From NCBI GenBank assembly GCA_028719045.1, contig JAQULD010000064.1, forward strand, positions 1 through 8,948: 8,948 nucleotides of DNA, in the 5' to 3' direction. The notes under the pieces were generated by a model. The model saw nothing but the letters and a program-made list of their open reading frames with translations. It ran no database searches and was not told the DNA's origin. The stretch is from Candidatus Omnitrophota bacterium. Lineage in GTDB: Bacteria; Omnitrophota; Koll11; Gygaellales; Profunditerraquicolaceae. A program made the translations under genes and the position numbers. Within the stretch, counting starts at the first letter, position 1; the number at the start of each line of letters is the position of its first letter. Shown one piece after another: positions 6,308-8,948 of this stretch.

Positions 6308-7712
6308 GAATATAACCGTGCCGATGCGCCAGCAGCCGGCGGAAGAAAGGGTAAAGAACTTTGACGAAGTTCCTCTTGGATATTCCGAGGAGGAAGCGCT
6401 TAAAGAAGCCGAAAGGTGCCTGCAGTGTAAGACCGCTCCCTGCAGAAAAGGTTGCCCTGTATCCATAGATATACCGGCTTTTATAAAGGCGATCAAAGAA
6501 AAGGATTTCCGGAAGTCGATCGATATCCTGCACGATACCGATATTTTACCCGCGGTAACCGGAAGGGTCTGCCCCCAGGAAGACCAGTGCCAGAAGAGCT
6601 GTGTACTGGCAAAGATCGGGGAGCCCATTTCCATAGGCAGGCTTGAGCGTTTTGTTTCAGACTGGGAATTGCAAAAGCGCCAAAACCGCAAGCAAGAAGC
6701 CCTGAAGAAGGCCCCGGAAGGAAGTAAAAAAGTGGCGGTGATAGGTTCCGGCCCGGCGGGGCTTGCCTGCGCGGCGGAATTGATAAAATCAGGCTACAGT
6801 GTCACTGTTTTCGAAGGCTTCCATAAATTAGGGGGAGTGCTTGTTTACGGCATCCCTGAATTCCGGCTCCCGAAGAAAATAGTCTCCAGCGAAATAGAGT
6901 TCATGAAAATGCTGGGGGTGAATTTTAAGACCAATGTCCTGGTGGGCAGGGCCGTAACCATCGAGGATTTATTCAAACAGGGGTTTGAGGCGGTATTCAT
7001 CGGAGCCGGGGCGGGATTGCCCAAATTCATGGGGATACCCGGAGAGAATCTCAACGGTATATACTCCGCGAATGAATTCCTGACCAGGGTTAACCTGATG
7101 AAGGCTTATAAATTCCCCGAATATGATACCCCGGTCAAGAAAGGCGAAAAGGCCGCGGTGATCGGAGGGGGGAACGTAGCGCTTGATTCCGCCAGGACCG
7201 CTTTAAGGCTAGGCGCGAAAAAAGTTTATCTGATCTACAGAAGGACGGAAAAAGAAATGCCGGCCAGGGAAGAAGAGGTCCTGCGCGCAAAGGAAGAGGG
7301 TATCGATTTTCTGTTCCTGAGCAATCCTGTGCGTTATATCGGGGATAAAAACGGTTTTGTGAAAGAGGTAGTGTGCTTGAAGATGGAATTGGGAGAGCCG
7401 GATTCCTCAGGGAGAAGGCGTCCGGTGGAGATCAAGGGTTCTGAATTTACAATCGAAGCCGACGAAGTCATCGTCGCGGTCGGGACCACCCCGAATCCTA
7501 TCCTCAGCCGCACAACGCCTAAACTGCGAATAAAAAAACACGGTGAAATAGAAGCTGATGAAAAAGGGGAGACCTCTATCCCCGGGGTTTTCGCGGGAGG
7601 AGATATAGTAACAGGCGCGGCTACGGTGATCACCGCCATGGGCCAGGGTAAAACCGCCGCCCAGTCGATAGACAAATACATAAGAGAGAAATATGGAACA
7701 AAAAATAATTAA
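6291..7712 (+). CDS. nfnB: NfnB-like NADPH-binding large subunit (glutamate synthase small-subunit family oxidoreductase)
   Basis: The protein has 473 residues. The N-terminal ferredoxin-like part has C43, C46, C51, C55 and then C94, C100, C104. Together with Glu111 in GEPISIGRLERF this gives eight potential ligands for two [4Fe-4S] clusters, fitting NfnB, where one cluster is reported to have a Glu ligand. The FAD fold starts at IGSGPAGLACA (151-161), the NADPH fold at VIGGGNVALDSARTA (290-304), and the second FAD motif is FAGGDIVTGAATVITAMGQG. In NfnB the FAD here is the bifurcating site that splits NADPH electrons between ferredoxin and, via NfnA, NAD+, or runs in reverse. The same family includes the glutamate synthase small subunit (GltD), but no large subunit gene is present and the nfnA neighbour decides the call. 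The start MKKTDKNITVPMRQQ fits the family although no clear ribosome site precedes it; translation is probably coupled to nfnA. Confidence 0.9.
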   Translation: MKKTDKNITVPMRQQPAEERVKNFDEVPLGYSEEEALKEAERCLQCKTAPCRKGCPVSIDIPAFIKAIKEKDFRKSIDILHDTDILPAVTGRVCPQEDQCQKSCVLAKIGEPISIGRLERFVSDWELQKRQNRKQEALKKAPEGSKKVAVIGSGPAGLACAAELIKSGYSVTVFEGFHKLGGVLVYGIPEFRLPKKIVSSEIEFMKMLGVNFKTNVLVGRAVTIEDLFKQGFEAVFIGAGAGLPKFMGIPGENLNGIYSANEFLTRVNLMKAYKFPEYDTPVKKGEKAAVIGGGNVALDSARTALRLGAKKVYLIYRRTEKEMPAREEEVLRAKEEGIDFLFLSNPVRYIGDKNGFVKEVVCLKMELGEPDSSGRRRPVEIKGSEFTIEADEVIVAVGTTPNPILSRTTPKLRIKKHGEIEADEKGETSIPGVFAGGDIVTGAATVITAMGQGKTAAQSIDKYIREKYGTKNN

Positions 7713-8948
7713 CGAAAAAAAGATACGGGATATACTGAAACAGACAAAGTCCGCTTCTAAGAAGACCATAACCGGGATCCTTGCCAAGGCAGCTAAGAAA
7801 CGGGGTTTAAGTTTAAAAGAAACCGGCTACCTGGTGAATCTTACGGACCAGGCGCTTTTAAAAGAGTTATTAGCCTGCGCCGGACGGATCAAAGAAGAGA
7901 TCTACGGCGAAAGGCTTGTGTTTTTCGCTCCTTTGTATATTTCAGATTTCTGCGTAAATGATTGCGAATATTGCAATTTCCATATCAGAAACAAGGGGTT
8001 AAAGCGCCATGGCCTGACAATGGAAGAAATAGAGGAACAGACCAAACACATTATCAATATGGGCCATAAAAGGATCCTCGCAGAATTCGGCGAAGATCCG
8101 GTGCGCAACAACATAGACTTCGTGGTTGAGTCCATTAAGAAGATCTATTCCGTTAAGACCCCAAAAGGCAACATTAGGAGAATAAACGTAAATATAGCGG
8201 CGACGACGGAGGAAGATTACCGGAAACTAAAAAGCGCTAAAATCGGCACTTATCAGTTGTTCCAGGAAACCTACCACCGTAAAACGTACCGGAAATTGCA
8301 CCGTGGCCCGAAAGCGGATTATGACAGGCAGATCACCGCTTATGACCGCGCTTTTAAAGCGGGAATAGATGATGTCGGCCTTGGTGTGCTTTTTGGATTA
8401 TATGACTGGAAGTTCGAGGTCCTGGCCTTGCTCATGCACGCGCAGTACCTGGATAAAAAATACAGGATAGGGCCGCATACTATTTCCGTGCCGCGTTTTC
8501 AGCCCGCCCCTTCGGTGGGGTATCAGCCGGAATATAAGGTAAGCGACGAAGATTTCCTTAAGCTTATCGCCGTATTAAGGATGGCTGTCCCTTATACCGG
8601 GATGATCATTTCCACCCGGGAAAGCCCGAAGATAAGGAAAGCGGCGTTTAAGATCGGGATTTCCCAGTCTTCGGCCGCCTCTTGCACCACCATCGGAGGT
8701 TATGGGAAAAAACTGAACGAACCGCAATTTATCATACAGGATGAACGGCCGTTAGAGGAAGTGATCGGTGATATTATCGAAGACGGATTCCTTCCCAGTT
8801 TCTGCACCGCCTGTTACCGGCGGGGCAGGACGGGAGAGGTATTCATGGATATTTCAAAGCCCGGGGACATCCACAAATTCTGCCGGCCTAACGGGATACT
8901 TACTTTCGCGGAATACCTCGAGGACTTCGCGAAAAAGGGACTATATGA
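7693..8948 (+). CDS. hydG: [FeFe]-hydrogenase maturase HydG (radical SAM tyrosine lyase), 3' partial
   Basis: The frame starts at ATG 7693, overlaps the end of nfnB by 20 bases and stays open to the right edge; 418 residues are visible of an expected 470 or so. HydG cleaves tyrosine into p-cresol and dehydroglycine and makes the CO and CN ligands of the hydrogenase H-cluster. The radical SAM motif is CVNDCEYC (C87, C91, C94; Cx3Cx2C). FQETYHRKTY and GIDDVGLGVLFGLYD are typical family stretches. GPHTISVPR holds H262, probably the ligand of the extra iron. The C-terminal cluster motif CTACYRRGRTG plus C397 gives exactly Cx2Cx22C (C371, C374, C397), which separates HydG from its relative ThiH. 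A weak ribosome site (AAGAGAGAA) lies inside nfnB, so coupling is likely. Presence of HydG implies an [FeFe]-hydrogenase elsewhere in the genome. Confidence 0.95.
   Translation, partial: MEQKIINEKKIRDILKQTKSASKKTITGILAKAAKKRGLSLKETGYLVNLTDQALLKELLACAGRIKEEIYGERLVFFAPLYISDFCVNDCEYCNFHIRNKGLKRHGLTMEEIEEQTKHIINMGHKRILAEFGEDPVRNNIDFVVESIKKIYSVKTPKGNIRRINVNIAATTEEDYRKLKSAKIGTYQLFQETYHRKTYRKLHRGPKADYDRQITAYDRAFKAGIDDVGLGVLFGLYDWKFEVLALLMHAQYLDKKYRIGPHTISVPRFQPAPSVGYQPEYKVSDEDFLKLIAVLRMAVPYTGMIISTRESPKIRKAAFKIGISQSSAASCTTIGGYGKKLNEPQFIIQDERPLEEVIGDIIEDGFLPSFCTACYRRGRTGEVFMDISKPGDIHKFCRPNGILTFAEYLEDFAKKGLY

Noticed and set aside
6291..7712. Reading this gene as the glutamate synthase small subunit (gltD)
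   Set aside because: The family is shared, but no gltB is nearby and the gene overlaps an NfnA-type partner, with seven Cys plus a Glu suited to the NfnB clusters.

Overview
The window looks like a piece of chromosome from an anaerobic, hydrogen-metabolising bacterium with an outer membrane. ADP-heptose-type glycosyltransferases point to a Gram-negative-like envelope. Rex, an Nfn-type transhydrogenase and the [FeFe]-hydrogenase maturase HydG point to fermentative or hydrogenogenic redox metabolism. The gene mix and the style of the glycosyltransferase sequence recall Candidatus Omnitrophota (Omnitrophica). That assignment is inference from memory of the families, not the result of a search. 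All genes are on the + strand and tightly packed. I saw no tRNA, rRNA, insertion sequence, CRISPR array or phage gene, and no gene-free stretch longer than about 180 bases.

Left part (1-2076). The first gene runs in from the left edge. It is one continuous frame holding the end of one family-9 glycosyltransferase module and a complete second one, so it is a two-module fusion. A consensus sigma-70-type promoter (TTGACA, 16 bases, TATAAT) and a leader of about 128 bases follow. They precede a stand-alone PTS fructose/nitrogen-type EIIA protein with no EIIB or EIIC gene beside it.

Middle part (2133-4735). This is an envelope group. It has a secreted N-terminal thioredoxin domain fused to a CcdA/DsbD-type membrane electron carrier. 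Overlapping it by one base is a small exported DUF1573 protein with a Cys-x-Cys pair. After that comes an HtpX-like M48 membrane metalloprotease carrying an unexpected canonical EF-hand calcium-binding loop near its C-terminus.

Right part (4795-8948). A promoter with a good -35 and an extended -10 drives rex. A near-consensus Rex operator covers the predicted transcription start, so the operon is probably autoregulated by the NADH/NAD+ ratio. The rex gene is followed with almost no gap by nfnA, nfnB and hydG, whose ends overlap by 17 and 20 bases. Together they suggest a redox-controlled operon: Rex senses NADH, NfnAB balances NADH, NADPH and reduced ferredoxin, and HydG builds the CO/CN ligands of the [FeFe]-hydrogenase H-cluster. 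hydG runs off the right edge with roughly its last 50 residues missing. Further hydrogenase genes may lie beyond.

The observations I would check first are the EF-hand in the M48 protease, a Cys in NfnA at the position where characterised NfnA proteins use an Asp cluster ligand, the Rex operator at the rex promoter, and the thioredoxin-CcdA plus DUF1573 pair.
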